64,000 nucleotides of DNA from Paucidesulfovibrio longus DSM 6739 (GCF_000420485.1 NZ_ATVA01000011.1:434001-498000), one strand, 5' to 3'. Shown: positions 9,160-18,793, numbered from the stretch's first letter. Numbers and translations: made by a program. Notes: generated by a model not told the origin, from the sequence alone.

Positions 9160-9450
9160 TCAGTCGCCGGAGAAAACTTCGGTTTCGCAGCGCACCAGTT
9201 CCGCGGGGGAGATGGCTTCGACCATGGCCAGAGCCTTGGCCAGCCGGCTCTCGACCTTGCGCGTTTCGTTGGCCACGGTGACCACGGCCAGCACGAGCCG
9301 CTTGTGCGCGTCCAGAGCGTCGACCTCGGAAACAGCCACGTTGAACTTGTTGCGAAGCTTTTGCTTCAGGCTCAGCGAGACCTTGCGCTTGCCCTTGAGG
9401 GAGTCGTTGCCGTGCAGCACGAACTCCAGGCTGAGTACGCCGATGATCAT
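9160..9450 (-). CDS. DUF503 (YlxP-like) family protein
   Basis: A 96-residue protein of the DUF503 family, which is found between infB and rbfA in many Gram-positive and delta-proteobacterial genomes. It begins MIIGVLSLEFVLHGNDSLKGKR, and residues SLKGKRK are the family hallmark. Its function is not established; ribosome association has been proposed from context. I chose the ATG at 9450 because the family begins at this point; an upstream in-frame extension to 9564 reads through a GC-rich hairpin and is not credible. Confidence 0.85.
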   Translation of the reverse strand: MIIGVLSLEFVLHGNDSLKGKRKVSLSLKQKLRNKFNVAVSEVDALDAHKRLVLAVVTVANETRKVESRLAKALAMVEAISPAELVRCETEVFSGD

Positions 9451-9547
9451 CGCCGCGCGCCTCCGCAGGGGGCTCCCCTGAAAACGTTTGCGCCGCCCGC
9501 CGCCGGAAAGGGCCGCAGGGCGGATCGCCGTGCCTTCGGGAGGGGGC

Positions 9548-9572
9548 GGGAGGGCTTGTCGCAAGCCCTCCC
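9548..9572 (-). repeat. GC-rich hairpin between infB and DUF503
   Basis: A perfect 11-bp stem (9548-9558 with 9562-9572) has a 3-base loop. No T run follows on the minus strand. It lies 20 bases after the infB stop codon and could stabilise the upstream mRNA or attenuate the rest of the operon. Confidence 0.5.
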
Positions 9573-9591
9573 CGCATCCCTTCCGAGATGT

Positions 9592-12462
9592 CTAGTCGAT
9601 GGTCCTGGCGACCTCGCGTTCTTCGAACGCCTCGATGATGTCGCCGACCTTGATGTCGTTGTATCGTTCCAGGCCCACGCCGCACTCGAAGTTCTTGGCC
9701 ACTTCCTTGGCGTCGTCCTTGAAGCGCTTCAGCGAAGAGAGGGCGCCGGTGTAGATGACCACGCCGTCGCGCAGCAGGCGGACCTTGGCGTTGCGGGTCA
9801 GCTTGCCGTCGATGACGTAGCAGCCCGCCACGGTGCCGACCTTGGGCACGCTGAAGGTGTCGCGCACCTCGGCCTGGCCGAGGTAGTCCTCGACGGTGTC
9901 GGGCGTGAGCATGCCGCTCATGGCGTCCTTCACCTCGCCGGTGAGCTTGTAGATGATGTCGTAGAAGCGGATCTCGACCTTCTCCTGCTCGGCGATCTCC
10001 TTCAGGCGCGCTTCGGGCCGCACGTTGAAGCCGATGATGATGGCGTCGGACGCGGAAGCGAGCAGAATGTCGGATTCGGTGATGGCGCCGGTGCCGCCGT
10101 GGCGCACCTGGACCTTGACTTCTTCCGTGGAGAGCTTGTTCAGGGCCTCGGTCACGGCTTCCAGGGAACCCTGCACGTCGGCCTTGACGATCAGGTTCAG
10201 ATCTTGGGCCGCGTCTTCCGGCCTGGAGGCCAGGAAGGATTCCAGGGTGACCTTGGCCTTGCCCGCCAGTTCCTTGTCGCGGTGCTTGCCCGCGCGGGTG
10301 GAGGCGATGCGCTTGGCGACCTTGTCGTCCGCGACCACGGCGAATTCGTCGCCCGCTTCGGCAATGGTGTCGAAGCCCTGGATCTCGACCGGGATGGCCG
10401 GACCGGCTTCCTCGATCTTGATGCCCTGGTCGGTGAACATGGCGCGGACCTTGCCGTGAACCATGCCGCAGACGAAGGAATCGCCCTGGCGGATGGTGCC
10501 TTCCTTGATGAGGACCGTGCCCACGGGGCCGCGTCCCTTGTCCAGCTTGGCTTCGACCACGTGGCCTCGGCCCGGCTTGTCCGGGTTGGCCTGGAGCGTG
10601 AGCACTTCGGCCTGGAGCAGAATCATTTCGAGCAGTTCGTCGAGACCGATGCGCTGCTTGGCCGAGACGTTGGCGAAGATGGTGTCGCCGCCCCAGTCCT
10701 CGGACACGAGACCCAGGTCGGAGAGTTCGCGCATGACGCGCTCGGGGTTCGCGCCTTCCTTGTCGATCTTGTTCACCGCCACCACGATGGGCACCTGGGC
10801 CGCCTTGGCGTGGCTCACTGCCTCGCGGGTCTGGTCCATGACGCCGTCGTCCGCGGCGACCACGAGGACAACGATGTCCGTGACCTGGGCGCCGCGCTTG
10901 CGCATGGTGGTGAAGGCTTCGTGGCCGGGGGTGTCCAGGAAGACGATGTCGCCGCGGCCGGTTTTGACGTGGTAGGCGCCGATGTGCTGGGTGATGCCGC
11001 CCGCCTCGCCGTCCGTCACGTTGGTCTTGCGGATGGCGTCGAGCAGGGAGGTCTTGCCGTGGTCGACGTGGCCCATGATGGTCACGACAGGGGGACGCGG
11101 CTTGAGCTCCTCAGGCGAGTCCACTTCGGTGGGAAGCAGGAATTCCTGCTCGTCGAAGGCCACGTTCTCCACCTCGTATCCGAACTCGCTGGCCAGCACC
11201 TGGGCCGTGTCGAAGTCGAGGGACTGGTTGATGGTGGCCATCACGCCGAGTCCGAAGAGGGTCTTGATCAGATCCTGGGCCTTGACGCCCATCTGCTTGG
11301 CCATGTCGGAAAGGCGCACGGTGTCGTCCACGCGCAGCTTGCGCTTGGCCGCCTTGAGGGGCTGCGTGGATTTGGGCAGCACGGGCTCGGCCTGGCGGCG
11401 GCCCTTCTTGCGCTTGCCGCGTCCGCCGAAATTGCTGTCGCCGGGAGCGTCCGCGCCCTTCTTGCCGCGCGGGCCGTCGTCGAATTTCTTGAACTCGACG
11501 GTGCGGCGGTCCTTCTTCTTCTTGCGCTTGGGCGCATCGTCGGAAGGCGGCATCGGATTGCCGGGATCCGGCTCGGAGGACGGCTCGGGCGTGGGCGGGA
11601 GGAATTTTTCACGAGCTTCGCGCAGGGCGGCCTGGCGCGCCACCTCGGCGGGATCGGGCCGGGAGATGATGCGCACGGTGGGCGCTTCCTGCACGGGGCG
11701 CTTTTTCTTCTTCTTGGCCTGCTTGTCGCCGGGCTTGGCCTTCTTGGGCTGGCGATCCTCGGAATCGGCGGCCTCGGGAGCCTCGGCGGACTGCTCCGCC
11801 TGGGGCGCTTCGGGCTCGGTCTGCTTCTGGGGCTCGATGGGCTGTTCGACCTCGGCAGCGGGCGCGGAAGTTTCCGATTCGGGCTCGGCCTGGGGGGCGA
11901 CCGGCTCGGGATCGGCTTCGGCTGCGGGCTGTTCGGGTGCGGGCTTGGCCGCGATCTCGTCCTCAGGGCGCGAAATGATGCGGGCCGCCGGCGTTTCCGC
12001 CGGGGCTTGCCGCCGCTTGGCGGATTTTTTCTGCGCGGGGCGTTCGACGGGTCGTTCCGGCTCCTCGTCGGTCGGGAGGTCGGCGGGAGCGTCCTCGGCA
12101 GCCGCGTCCTCCTGCTGGCGGGGGGCGACGGGAGCGGCCGCTTCGATCTCGGCTTCGGTTTCCGTTTCCTCGACCTCGGCTTCCTCGGTCCCGACGGCTT
12201 CCTCGGTCTCTTCCTGGGCGCGGGAGCGGCTGCGACGCCGACGGCGCACGATCACTCCGGGCTGCACCTCGCGGCGCACGACCTCGGTCTTCGGACCCTC
12301 TTCGGTCTTCAGCGAGGCGCGGAGTTTGTCCACGTCTTCGGGATCAATGGCGCTCATATGGCTCTTGACCTGAACGTCCAGCTCTCGAAGGCGTTGGAGA
12401 ATATCTTTGTTGCTGACGCCGAGCTCGGCCGCCAGGTCTTTCACTCTGTAGGTTTCCGCCAT
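9592..12462 (-). CDS. infB: Translation initiation factor IF-2
   Basis: IF-2 is the GTPase that brings initiator fMet-tRNA to the 30S subunit and promotes subunit joining. The 956-residue protein has an N-terminal IF2_N module ([19 protein letters not shown]) and a long charged Pro/Ala/Glu-rich linker with Lys-rich patches. A second IF2_N-like module ([20 protein letters not shown]) follows. The G domain has [17 protein letters not shown] and NKID, and domains II-IV come after it. The start overlaps ylxR by 22 bp. The length is at the long end for the family because of the linker. Confidence 0.97.
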   Translation of the reverse strand: MAETYRVKDLAAELGVSNKDILQRLRELDVQVKSHMSAIDPEDVDKLRASLKTEEGPKTEVVRREVQPGVIVRRRRRSRSRAQEETEEAVGTEEAEVEETETEAEIEAAAPVAPRQQEDAAAEDAPADLPTDEEPERPVERPAQKKSAKRRQAPAETPAARIISRPEDEIAAKPAPEQPAAEADPEPVAPQAEPESETSAPAAEVEQPIEPQKQTEPEAPQAEQSAEAPEAADSEDRQPKKAKPGDKQAKKKKKRPVQEAPTVRIISRPDPAEVARQAALREAREKFLPPTPEPSSEPDPGNPMPPSDDAPKRKKKKDRRTVEFKKFDDGPRGKKGADAPGDSNFGGRGKRKKGRRQAEPVLPKSTQPLKAAKRKLRVDDTVRLSDMAKQMGVKAQDLIKTLFGLGVMATINQSLDFDTAQVLASEFGYEVENVAFDEQEFLLPTEVDSPEELKPRPPVVTIMGHVDHGKTSLLDAIRKTNVTDGEAGGITQHIGAYHVKTGRGDIVFLDTPGHEAFTTMRKRGAQVTDIVVLVVAADDGVMDQTREAVSHAKAAQVPIVVAVNKIDKEGANPERVMRELSDLGLVSEDWGGDTIFANVSAKQRIGLDELLEMILLQAEVLTLQANPDKPGRGHVVEAKLDKGRGPVGTVLIKEGTIRQGDSFVCGMVHGKVRAMFTDQGIKIEEAGPAIPVEIQGFDTIAEAGDEFAVVADDKVAKRIASTRAGKHRDKELAGKAKVTLESFLASRPEDAAQDLNLIVKADVQGSLEAVTEALNKLSTEEVKVQVRHGGTGAITESDILLASASDAIIIGFNVRPEARLKEIAEQEKVEIRFYDIIYKLTGEVKDAMSGMLTPDTVEDYLGQAEVRDTFSVPKVGTVAGCYVIDGKLTRNAKVRLLRDGVVIYTGALSSLKRFKDDAKEVAKNFECGVGLERYNDIKVGDIIEAFEEREVARTID

Positions 12463-12701
12463 TGCTTTCCCCCCTTGGGATGCTTCCGCAGACCGAATTT
12501 TTCAAACCGTTTCCTGCACGCTTCATCCGAGCAGACATATATCCCACGCCCCGGAAGAACCTGGGCGGGATCACATACCAACTGCCCCGAACCATCGCGC
12601 ACATGGCGCAAAAGCTCCCGCTTGGGCAGTTTGCGGCGACACAGCACGCAGGTGCGCAGAGGCACGTGCGCTTTGCCGCCTTCGACGTTGTCGCGGACCA
12701 T
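12441..12701 (-). CDS. YlxR (DUF448) family RNA-binding protein
   Basis: An 86-residue protein with the YlxR signature: [39 protein letters not shown]. YlxR proteins lie between nusA and infB in most bacteria, and some affect RNase P or transcription. The ATG at 12701 follows an AAGGA site directly after the nusA stop codon. The 3' end overlaps infB by 22 bp. A longer frame to 12923 lies within nusA and is rejected. Confidence 0.88.
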   Translation of the reverse strand: MVRDNVEGGKAHVPLRTCVLCRRKLPKRELLRHVRDGSGQLVCDPAQVLPGRGIYVCSDEACRKRFEKFGLRKHPKGGKQWRKPTE

Positions 12702-12708
12702 GCGGTCC

Positions 12709-14109
12709 TTATTCACCGCTCTCGGACTTTTCGACTTCCTCGCCGGAAGCCTCGTCCGCCGAAGCATCATCCGGGGATTCTCCGCCCTCAGGCGCATCGC
12801 CCTCGGCAGTCTCCTCGGCTTCGGCGCTGTCCGCCGGAGCGGTCTGCTCTTCCTCTTCCGACTCGGTCTGCCCGTTGGCCGGATTGAGTCCGAGCATGTT
12901 GATGGCCGCGCGCAGGTCCGCAATGCGGGATTCGTCCATGCCGTTCACGGTGAGCATTTCCTCGTCCGTGGCCAGGGCAAGGCCCTCGGTGGTTTCGAAT
13001 CCGGCGGCCAGGAAAGCCTCCACGCTGACTTCGGCGACGCTGGCCAGCTGGTCCAGGCCCTTGCGCGCGGCGTTGAGCTCGCCGTAGCGGCTTTCCGTGA
13101 AAATGTCTATTTTCCAGCCCAGCAGCCGGGACGCGAGCTTGACGTTCTGCCCCTTGCGGCCGATGGCCAGGGTCAGCTGATCGTCGGGAACGACCACTTC
13201 CAGGACTTCGTCCTCGTCGTCCACGGTGATCCGGCTGATCGTGGCCGGGGAAAGGGCGTTCCTGGCGTACATGACGATGTCCGGGCTCCAGACCACGATG
13301 TCGATGCGCTCGCCGCGCAGCTCTTGGACCACGTTCTGGATGCGCGAGCCGCGAATGCCGACGCAGGCGCCCACGGGATCCACGTCGCGGTCGCGGGAGT
13401 TGACGGCCACCTTGGCGCGCAGGCCCGGATCGCGGGCAACGCCCATGATCTTGACCGTGCCGTCGGCCACCTCGGGCACTTCGCGGTGGAAGAGGGCGGC
13501 CATGTAGTTCGGGTGCGAGCGGGAAATGAGCACCTGCGGTCCGCGCGATTCCTTCTGCACGTCGATGATGTAGCCCTGGACGCGGTCGCCGCGCTTGTAG
13601 CGCTCGCGGGGAATCTGCTCGTCCTTGGGCAGCAGGGCCTCGGTGCGGCCGAGGTTGATGATCCAGCCGGTGCGGTCGCGGCGCTGGATGATGCCGCCCA
13701 CGATCTCGCCCACGCGGTCCTTGTATTCCTCGAAGATGATCTCCTGCTCCGCGTCGCGCATGCGCTGGATGATCACCTGCTTGGCGGACTGGGCCGCGAT
13801 GCGCCCCAGATCCTCGATCTTGAGCTTGAAGCCCATCTCGTCGTCCAGCCGGACGCCGGGATCGTGCTGCTGCGCTTCCTCGAGGATGATTTCCGAAATC
13901 TCGTCGTGCACCTCGTCGACGACCACCTTGAACTGATAGACCTCGATTTCGCCGAGATCCTCATTGAAGGTGACTTCGATGTCCATGGCGTCGCCATACT
14001 TGCGGGCCACGGCGGAGCGCACGGCTTCTTCAAGGGTGTCGATCAAGAGATCGCGGTCGATGCCGCGGTCCTTGCTGATCTGATCGATGGCTTTCTTCAG
14101 TTCCGACAT
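12709..14109 (-). CDS. nusA: Transcription termination/antitermination factor NusA
   Basis: NusA binds RNA polymerase and modulates pausing, termination and antitermination. The 466-residue product has the N-terminal polymerase-binding domain (SELKKAIDQISKDRGIDRD), an S1 domain (RVGEIVGGIIQRRDR) and two KH domains. VGACVGIRGSRIQNVVQEL and AIGRKGQNVKLASRLLGW are the KH sequences. A helix-hairpin-helix segment and an acidic Glu/Asp/Ser-rich tail follow. The ATG at 14109 has GGAGG 8 bases upstream. It follows rimP by 43 bp. Confidence 0.97.
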   Translation of the reverse strand: MSELKKAIDQISKDRGIDRDLLIDTLEEAVRSAVARKYGDAMDIEVTFNEDLGEIEVYQFKVVVDEVHDEISEIILEEAQQHDPGVRLDDEMGFKLKIEDLGRIAAQSAKQVIIQRMRDAEQEIIFEEYKDRVGEIVGGIIQRRDRTGWIINLGRTEALLPKDEQIPRERYKRGDRVQGYIIDVQKESRGPQVLISRSHPNYMAALFHREVPEVADGTVKIMGVARDPGLRAKVAVNSRDRDVDPVGACVGIRGSRIQNVVQELRGERIDIVVWSPDIVMYARNALSPATISRITVDDEDEVLEVVVPDDQLTLAIGRKGQNVKLASRLLGWKIDIFTESRYGELNAARKGLDQLASVAEVSVEAFLAAGFETTEGLALATDEEMLTVNGMDESRIADLRAAINMLGLNPANGQTESEEEEQTAPADSAEAEETAEGDAPEGGESPDDASADEASGEEVEKSESGE

Positions 14110-14152
14110 GGTGCAACCTCCGCCTCCCGGAACGGCCGGAAGGGCTGGGAAA

Positions 14153-14614
14153 TTAGAATTCGTGGACCAGGCGGGCCGACTTGACCCACTGCCACTCGAT
14201 GCGCATCTGCGCGCCGTTTTCCTCAAGCTCGAACTCGCCGTCGCCGATCTGGACGAGCCGCCCCTTGATCTTCCGCCGCTCGTTGACCAGCTCGGTGAGC
14301 TCCACGGCGACGGTGCGGTCGATAAAGCCGCGCATCTGCTCCAGGTGGAAGAACCTGCGCTCCAGGCCGGGAGAGGAAACCTCCAGCGTGTAGGAGCTGG
14401 GGACCACGTCCTCCATCTCCAGGACCACGCCCAGGTCGCGGCTGACTTTGGCGCAGTCGTCCACGTTCACCCCGTCGTCGGCGTCGATGAATACGGAAAC
14501 AACGGTCTTGTTGCCGGCCGCCGGAGCCAGCAGACCCCAGAGACGGTAGCCGAGGGCTTCGATCTGCGGCTCGGCAAGTGCGTAGAGTTTTTCTTCCAGT
14601 CGTGTGCGCTTCAT
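14153..14614 (-). CDS. rimP: Ribosome maturation factor RimP
   Basis: RimP assists assembly of the 30S subunit around S12. The 153-residue protein has the conserved GYRLWGLL, SVFIDADDGVNVDDCAKVSRD and YTLEVSSPGLERRF segments. It is the first protein gene of the operon, 114 bp after the tRNA-Gly gene, with a terminator for that tRNA in between. It must therefore be expressed by read-through or from a promoter I did not locate. Confidence 0.94.
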   Translation of the reverse strand: MKRTRLEEKLYALAEPQIEALGYRLWGLLAPAAGNKTVVSVFIDADDGVNVDDCAKVSRDLGVVLEMEDVVPSSYTLEVSSPGLERRFFHLEQMRGFIDRTVAVELTELVNERRKIKGRLVQIGDGEFELEENGAQMRIEWQWVKSARLVHEF

Positions 14615-14651
14615 GAAAATCGCCTGGTTATATAAGTTTCCGCCGATCCAT

Positions 14652-14679
14652 AAATAAAAAAGTGGACCCTAAGGCCCAC
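14652..14679 (-). terminator. Rho-independent terminator after tRNA-Gly
   Basis: On the minus strand GTGGGCC and GGTCCAC form a 7-bp stem (14662-14668 with 14673-14679, one G-U pair). It is followed by six T residues (plus A run 14656-14661). It lies between tRNA-Gly and rimP. Confidence 0.7.
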
Positions 14680-14728
14680 CCCGATGATCAAGCCCTTGTG
14701 GCTTGGGCGGAATTTCCCTCTTGAGCCT

Positions 14729-14804
14729 TGGAGCGGGTGACGGGGGTCGAACCCGCGACACCGAGCTTGGGAAGCTCGTACTCTGCCAGCTGAGCTACAC
14801 CCGC
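14729..14804 (-). tRNA. tRNA-Gly (anticodon CCC)
   Basis: A 76-nt cloverleaf read on the minus strand. The acceptor arm GCGGGTG pairs with CACCCGC, followed by U73 (typical of tRNA-Gly) and an encoded CCA. The D arm is AGCTC...GAGT, the T arm is CGGGTTCGACCCCCG, and the anticodon arm CGAGC/GCTCG encloses the loop TTCCCAA, giving anticodon CCC for GGG codons. It heads the rimP-nusA-infB operon, as metY does in E. coli. Confidence 0.95.
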
Positions 14805-14842
14805 TCATCCGCACCGGGGAGTGCCCCCTGTGCGAACAAAAC

Positions 14843-14871
14843 CTTTTAGGCGGGAGCTTGAAGCTTGTCAA
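14843..14871 (-). promoter_or_regulatory. Sigma-70 promoter for tRNA-Gly
   Basis: On the minus strand TTGACA (14871-14866) and TAAAAG (14848-14843) are separated by exactly 17 bp. Transcription would start near 14836, about 30 bases before the mature tRNA. Confidence 0.7.
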
Positions 14872-14924
14872 CCGTTATTTGCGGAGCGAAACGACAGGAG
14901 CGCCGTTATGCCCGCGCATGCGCC

Positions 14925-15257
14925 TCAGCGGCGGGTCAGCGCGAGCAGGCGGGAGCTGGTCAGGGGCAGAGGAGCCTCGAAGCGCAGGGTCACGTCCTGT
15001 CCCTGCACGTGCATGACCCGCGTGGGGATCGTCTCGAAGTCCGTGCTCTCCAGGAATTGAGGGTGCAGGGCGACGCTGTCGCCGCGCCGGAGCAGCGCCT
15101 CGCTGCTGGTGTCCTTGTCGGTCAGCAGCACGAGCCGCGCGGATGTGGCCGAGATGTCCACGAGGCTGGCGCGGTTGCTGCCTCGCGAATCGGCTTCGAT
15201 GCGACAGCCGTGTCCGTAGCAGATGGCCTTGAAGACGTTCTTGGGTCGGATGTGCAT
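14925..15257 (-). CDS. Small PilZ-like protein
   Basis: A 110-residue protein starting at ATG 15257, which has GGAGGA nearby upstream. It resembles a lone PilZ domain: an Arg-containing N-terminal stretch (CRIEADSRGSNRASLVDISATSARL) followed by beta-strand-rich sequence ending in a short helix (LTSSRLLALTRR). PilZ domains bind cyclic di-GMP through RxxxR and a (D/N)xSxxG motif. Here the second motif reads DISATS, with Ser in the Gly position, so ligand binding is uncertain. It is divergent from flgF and next to motility genes, which fits a role as a motility regulator. The assignment is by pattern only. Confidence 0.55.
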   Translation of the reverse strand: MHIRPKNVFKAICYGHGCRIEADSRGSNRASLVDISATSARLVLLTDKDTSSEALLRRGDSVALHPQFLESTDFETIPTRVMHVQGQDVTLRFEAPLPLTSSRLLALTRR

Positions 15258-15360
15258 GGCGGTCCTCCGTCCGTTCCTGCATACGCCTGCGGGGCGGGCC
15301 GGATCATTTCCGCGACGCGACGGAACGGTAAAGAAACGGTTACGGGCCGGGCCGATTCGT

Positions 15361-15375
15361 TGGACCGGATGTTGC
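15361..15375 (+). promoter_or_regulatory. Sigma-54 promoter of the flagellar operon
   Basis: TGG at 15361-15363 and TTGC at 15372-15375 place GG and GC exactly 10 bases apart, the strict -24/-12 spacing. Transcription would begin near 15387, just ahead of the flgF ribosome binding site AGAGGAGG. Confidence 0.7.
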
Positions 15376-15405
15376 ATCTGCTTTGCTCGAAGAGGAGGTG
15401 ATCCC

Positions 15406-16191
15406 ATGCGGGACAGCATGATGAACGCCATGTTCGGCGCTATGTCGAATGAAATCAGGATGAACCAGATCGCCAACAATTTGGCGAACGTCAACACCAC
15501 TGCGTACAAGCGGGACAAGGTGGCCTTTCACGACACCTTTCTCCGTTTCGCCCACGACTACATGGTCGATGCGCGTCCGTCGCTGCGGGACAAGGACATG
15601 TGGCCCAAGGCCGACCTGATGGCCAAGCCGCGTCTCTCGGACCAGAAGACGGACTTCAGTCAGGGGAGCCTTCAGATGACCGGAAACCCGCTCGACCTGG
15701 CGCTTTCCGGCGACGGCTTCTTCCGCGTGCGCACTCCGGACGGGGACTACATGACGCGCAACGGCAGCTTCCGGCTCAGTTCCGAGGGTACGCTGGTGAC
15801 GGAGCAGGGCTTCGAGGTGCTCGGCAACGGCGGCCCCATCACCATCCCGGCCGGAACAGCCGCCGTGACCGTGGATTCCGCGGGACAGATCCGCGCGGAC
15901 AACCAGGTGGTCGGCGAGCTGGAACTGGTGGCCGTGGACGACCTGCGGCAGCTCCAGAAGATCGGCAACAACCTTTTCCAACTCGACCCCAAGGGGACGG
16001 CCGCCGAGATTCCGCCGGAGGATCTCACCGTGGAGCAGGGGTTTCTTGAAAAGCCCAACGTGGAGGTCGTCACCGAGATGGTGGACATGATCGAAACCCA
16101 GCGCGCTCATCAGATGTATACCAAAATGATGCAGGGCACGGGCGAGATCGATGAAAAATTGATCAACACGGTCGGCCGCGCCAACTCGTAA
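15406..16191 (+). CDS. flgF: Flagellar basal-body rod protein FlgF
   Basis: FlgF is a proximal rod protein of the flagellar axial family. The 261-residue product has the N-terminal NEIRMNQIANNLANVNTTAYK motif, the central FlgE/F/G fold (GNPLDLALSGDGFFRVRTPDG) and the C-terminal helix QGFLEKPNVEVVTEMVDMI. The ATG at 15406 follows a strong AGGAGGTG. The upstream in-frame extension reads back across the sigma-54 promoter and is rejected. It is the first gene of an 11-gene operon and lies 20 bp before flgG. Confidence 0.92.
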   Translation: MRDSMMNAMFGAMSNEIRMNQIANNLANVNTTAYKRDKVAFHDTFLRFAHDYMVDARPSLRDKDMWPKADLMAKPRLSDQKTDFSQGSLQMTGNPLDLALSGDGFFRVRTPDGDYMTRNGSFRLSSEGTLVTEQGFEVLGNGGPITIPAGTAAVTVDSAGQIRADNQVVGELELVAVDDLRQLQKIGNNLFQLDPKGTAAEIPPEDLTVEQGFLEKPNVEVVTEMVDMIETQRAHQMYTKMMQGTGEIDEKLINTVGRANS

Positions 16192-16211
16192 GCGGCAGGA
16201 GGTTATCTATT

Positions 16212-16994
16212 ATGATGCGCTCGCTTTGGACGGCGGCCACAGGCATGGTGGCGCAGCAGACGCACATCGACGTGCTCTCGAACAACCTGGCCAACGTGAA
16301 CACCACGGGCTTCAAGAAGAGCCGGGCCGAGTTCGAGGATCTGATGTATCAGACCCTGCGCATGGCAGGAACCATCAACGAGGGCGGCAACCGCATCCCC
16401 ACCGGCATCCAGGTGGGCATGGGCGTGCGTCCCGTGACCGTGCACAAGTTCTTCACCGAGGGAAACCTCCAGAACACGGGCAACCCCCTGGACATCGCCA
16501 TCGAGGGCGAAGGGTTCTTCCTCGTGGACCGCAACGGCGAGGACGTCTACACGCGCGCCGGCTCGTTCAAGCTGGACAACGACGGCCGCGTGGTCACGCC
16601 CCAGGGCTACCCGCTCCAGCCCGAATTCACCGTGCCCGCGGACACGGTCAGCGTCGCCGTGACCGAGGACGGCCACATCGCGGCCCTGGACAGCTCCGGG
16701 GCGGAACTCGCCTCGGCGGACATCCAGATCTACAACTTCATCAACCCCGCCGGGCTGAACGCCGTAGGCCGCAACCTCTACAAGGAAACCGAGGCCTCCG
16801 GGGCGGCCACCGCCGGAACTCCCGGCGATACCAACTTCGGCACCCTGGCCCAGGGATTCCTGGAAGGCTCCAACGTGGAGATGGTCGACGAAATGGTCGG
16901 CCTGATCATCGGCCAGCGCGCCTATGAAGTGAACTCCAAGGCCATCACCACCTCGGACGCCATGCTTCAGACGGCCATCAACGTGAAGCGCTAG
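16212..16994 (+). CDS. flgG: Flagellar distal rod protein FlgG
   Basis: FlgG forms the distal rod that crosses the periplasm through the P and L rings. The 260-residue length matches E. coli FlgG (260). It begins MMRSLWTAATGMVAQQTHIDV, a near-universal FlgG start, has NNLANVNTTGFKKSRAEFEDLMYQ, and ends QGFLEGSNVEMVDEMVGLI...MLQTAINVKR. The annotation is secure. Confidence 0.97.
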   Translation: MMRSLWTAATGMVAQQTHIDVLSNNLANVNTTGFKKSRAEFEDLMYQTLRMAGTINEGGNRIPTGIQVGMGVRPVTVHKFFTEGNLQNTGNPLDIAIEGEGFFLVDRNGEDVYTRAGSFKLDNDGRVVTPQGYPLQPEFTVPADTVSVAVTEDGHIAALDSSGAELASADIQIYNFINPAGLNAVGRNLYKETEASGAATAGTPGDTNFGTLAQGFLEGSNVEMVDEMVGLIIGQRAYEVNSKAITTSDAMLQTAINVKR

Positions 16995-17022
16995 GCGCGC
17001 AAAGGCAGAATGGAGGAAGAAG

Positions 17023-18039
17023 ATGAGACGCAACAGCGCGAGAATAGCCAGAATGGGACGGACCGGCCCCGCCGTGATCCTGCTGCTCCTGGCCGCCGCG
17101 GTGCTGGCGTTGGCTTTGCTGCCCGGCGGCGCGGACGCCGCCGGCGAGCCCGGCTGGAGCCTGCGCATCCGCGAGGCCGCCTGCGTGGAGTCCGAGCGCG
17201 TGCTCCTGGGCGACATCGCCGAGCCGGTCGGCCCGGTCCGCCCGGAGGTCTGGAGGGAACTGGCCGTGCGGCCACTTTGGAAGTCGCCGGAATACACCGG
17301 ACGCCAGCAGGCTCTGCCGAGAGAGCAGATCGCCAAGATGCTCGCCTACTACGTTCCCGAAGTGGCCGATTCCTGCGTGCTGCCGGGCAGGCTCGTGGTT
17401 CAGAAGGGCGGGCGCGTCTTCGAGCGTCGTGCCCTGGAACGGCTCGTTGTCGATTTTCTGACGCCCAAGGCCGCGAGCCTCGGCGGCGAACCGGAAATCA
17501 AGGACATCCGTCTGCCTTCCTTCCTGTTTCTCGACGATGCCTTCGACCAGGTCGAAGTGGCCCTGAACAACGATCTGAAGCCGGGCCGGGTGAACATGCT
17601 CATCCGGGCCGTGGCCAAGGACGGCAGGATCACCCGCCGCGTGGCCACCAGCGCCTTCGTGAATCTCTGGAAGGCCGTGCCCTGCGCGGCCAAGCCCATC
17701 AACAGGCTCGAATCCGTGACCCCGGACAAGGTCATGTTCATGCGCAAGAATCTCGCCTACCTGGGCGAGGTCTGGGACGGAAAGTCCGGACCTTACCGCA
17801 TGAACCGTTCCGTGGGCACGGGCCAGCCGCTGGAGATGGAGTTTCTTGACGGAGAACCCATGGTATCCAAGGGAGATACCGTCAATCTGGTCTATCGCGG
17901 CCCGCGCATCACCCTGGCCGTGAAGGCCGAGGCCCTGGCCGACGGCGACCAGGGGCAGACCGTTGAGGTCCGAAACCTGCAAAGCAAGAAGACGGTCCTG
18001 GCCACGGTGGTGGACCGCAATACCGTGTCGGTCAGATAG
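17023..18039 (+). CDS. flgA: Flagella basal-body P-ring formation protein FlgA
   Basis: FlgA is a periplasmic chaperone for assembly of the FlgI P ring. The 338-residue product has a long signal peptide (hydrophobic residues 15-35, ending GGADAAG) and a beta-rich middle. The SAF-type C-terminal region runs from about residue 225 (PINRLESVTPDKVMFMRKNL) to KTVLATVVDRNTVSV. It is longer than E. coli FlgA (219), mainly in the middle segment. It lies 28 bp after flgG and 12 bp before flgH. Confidence 0.9.
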   Translation: MRRNSARIARMGRTGPAVILLLLAAAVLALALLPGGADAAGEPGWSLRIREAACVESERVLLGDIAEPVGPVRPEVWRELAVRPLWKSPEYTGRQQALPREQIAKMLAYYVPEVADSCVLPGRLVVQKGGRVFERRALERLVVDFLTPKAASLGGEPEIKDIRLPSFLFLDDAFDQVEVALNNDLKPGRVNMLIRAVAKDGRITRRVATSAFVNLWKAVPCAAKPINRLESVTPDKVMFMRKNLAYLGEVWDGKSGPYRMNRSVGTGQPLEMEFLDGEPMVSKGDTVNLVYRGPRITLAVKAEALADGDQGQTVEVRNLQSKKTVLATVVDRNTVSVR

Positions 18040-18051
18040 GGGAGAAGGACA

Positions 18052-18765
18052 ATGAGACGTTTCATCGAGCGCATCGCGCTTCCGGCGCTTCTGGCGGGCT
18101 TCGTGGCGCTGCTGCTCGGCGGCTGCGCCGCCAAGAGCGAGCCCACGCCCATGCCGATCCTCACCGAACCGGCCTACGAGGAACCGGAACCCCTGGACAA
18201 CCCCGGCTCCCTGTTCACCGAGAACACGGCGGAATTCCTCTACGAGGACAACCGCGCCAACCGCGTGGGCGACATCGTCATGGTCGTGGTTTCCGAGGTG
18301 GCCGACGCCAGCTCCAAGGCGGACACCACCTCCGACCGGACCACCACGAACCAGTACGGCATCACGGCCGCGCCGGACAAGGGCACCCTGCTCGGCGGAG
18401 CCATGGACAGCCTGGGCCTGACTCCGAGCCTGGCCATCGAGTCGGACAACGCCAACACCTTCGAGGGCAAGGGGGAAACCACCCGCAACACCACGCTCAC
18501 CGCCACGGTGGCTTCCCGCGTGGTGCGGATGCTTCCCGGCCGGGTCATGCAGGTGGAAGGCGCGCGCCGGGTCCGCGTGAACAACGAGACGCAGATTCTG
18601 GTGGTGCGCGGCCTGGTGCGCGCCCGCGACATCCAGTCGGACAACTCGGTGCCGTCGAGTTCCCTGGCCGAAGCCCAGATCGAGCTCTACGGCGAGGGCG
18701 TGCTGGCGGACAAGCAGCGTCCCGGCTGGCTGACCCGTATTCTCGACAACGTGTGGCCTTTCTAG
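18052..18765 (+). CDS. flgH: Flagellar L-ring protein FlgH
   Basis: FlgH is an outer-membrane lipoprotein that forms the L ring bushing. The 237-residue protein has a signal sequence with the lipobox LLGGC (Cys about residue 25), then [24 protein letters not shown] and the C-terminal [20 protein letters not shown]. The second segment is the typical 'RARDI...N.V.S' FlgH motif. Length matches the family. Confidence 0.95.
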   Translation: MRRFIERIALPALLAGFVALLLGGCAAKSEPTPMPILTEPAYEEPEPLDNPGSLFTENTAEFLYEDNRANRVGDIVMVVVSEVADASSKADTTSDRTTTNQYGITAAPDKGTLLGGAMDSLGLTPSLAIESDNANTFEGKGETTRNTTLTATVASRVVRMLPGRVMQVEGARRVRVNNETQILVVRGLVRARDIQSDNSVPSSSLAEAQIELYGEGVLADKQRPGWLTRILDNVWPF

Positions 18766-18793
18766 GTTTTTTCGCGCAAGGAGGCGCAATCTC

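Noticed and set aside
9148-14184. A 1678-codon open frame on the plus strand opposite infB and nusA, and similar long antisense frames opposite pnp (4168-6507) and the first kinase (35910-39209 minus)
   Set aside because: They lie exactly antisense to well-supported genes, have biased composition typical of high-GC shadow frames, and show no family motifs or ribosome binding sites.
14625-14660. A promoter for rimP between the tRNA terminator and the rimP start
   Set aside because: The region is AT-rich but shows no paired -35 and -10 elements at proper spacing.
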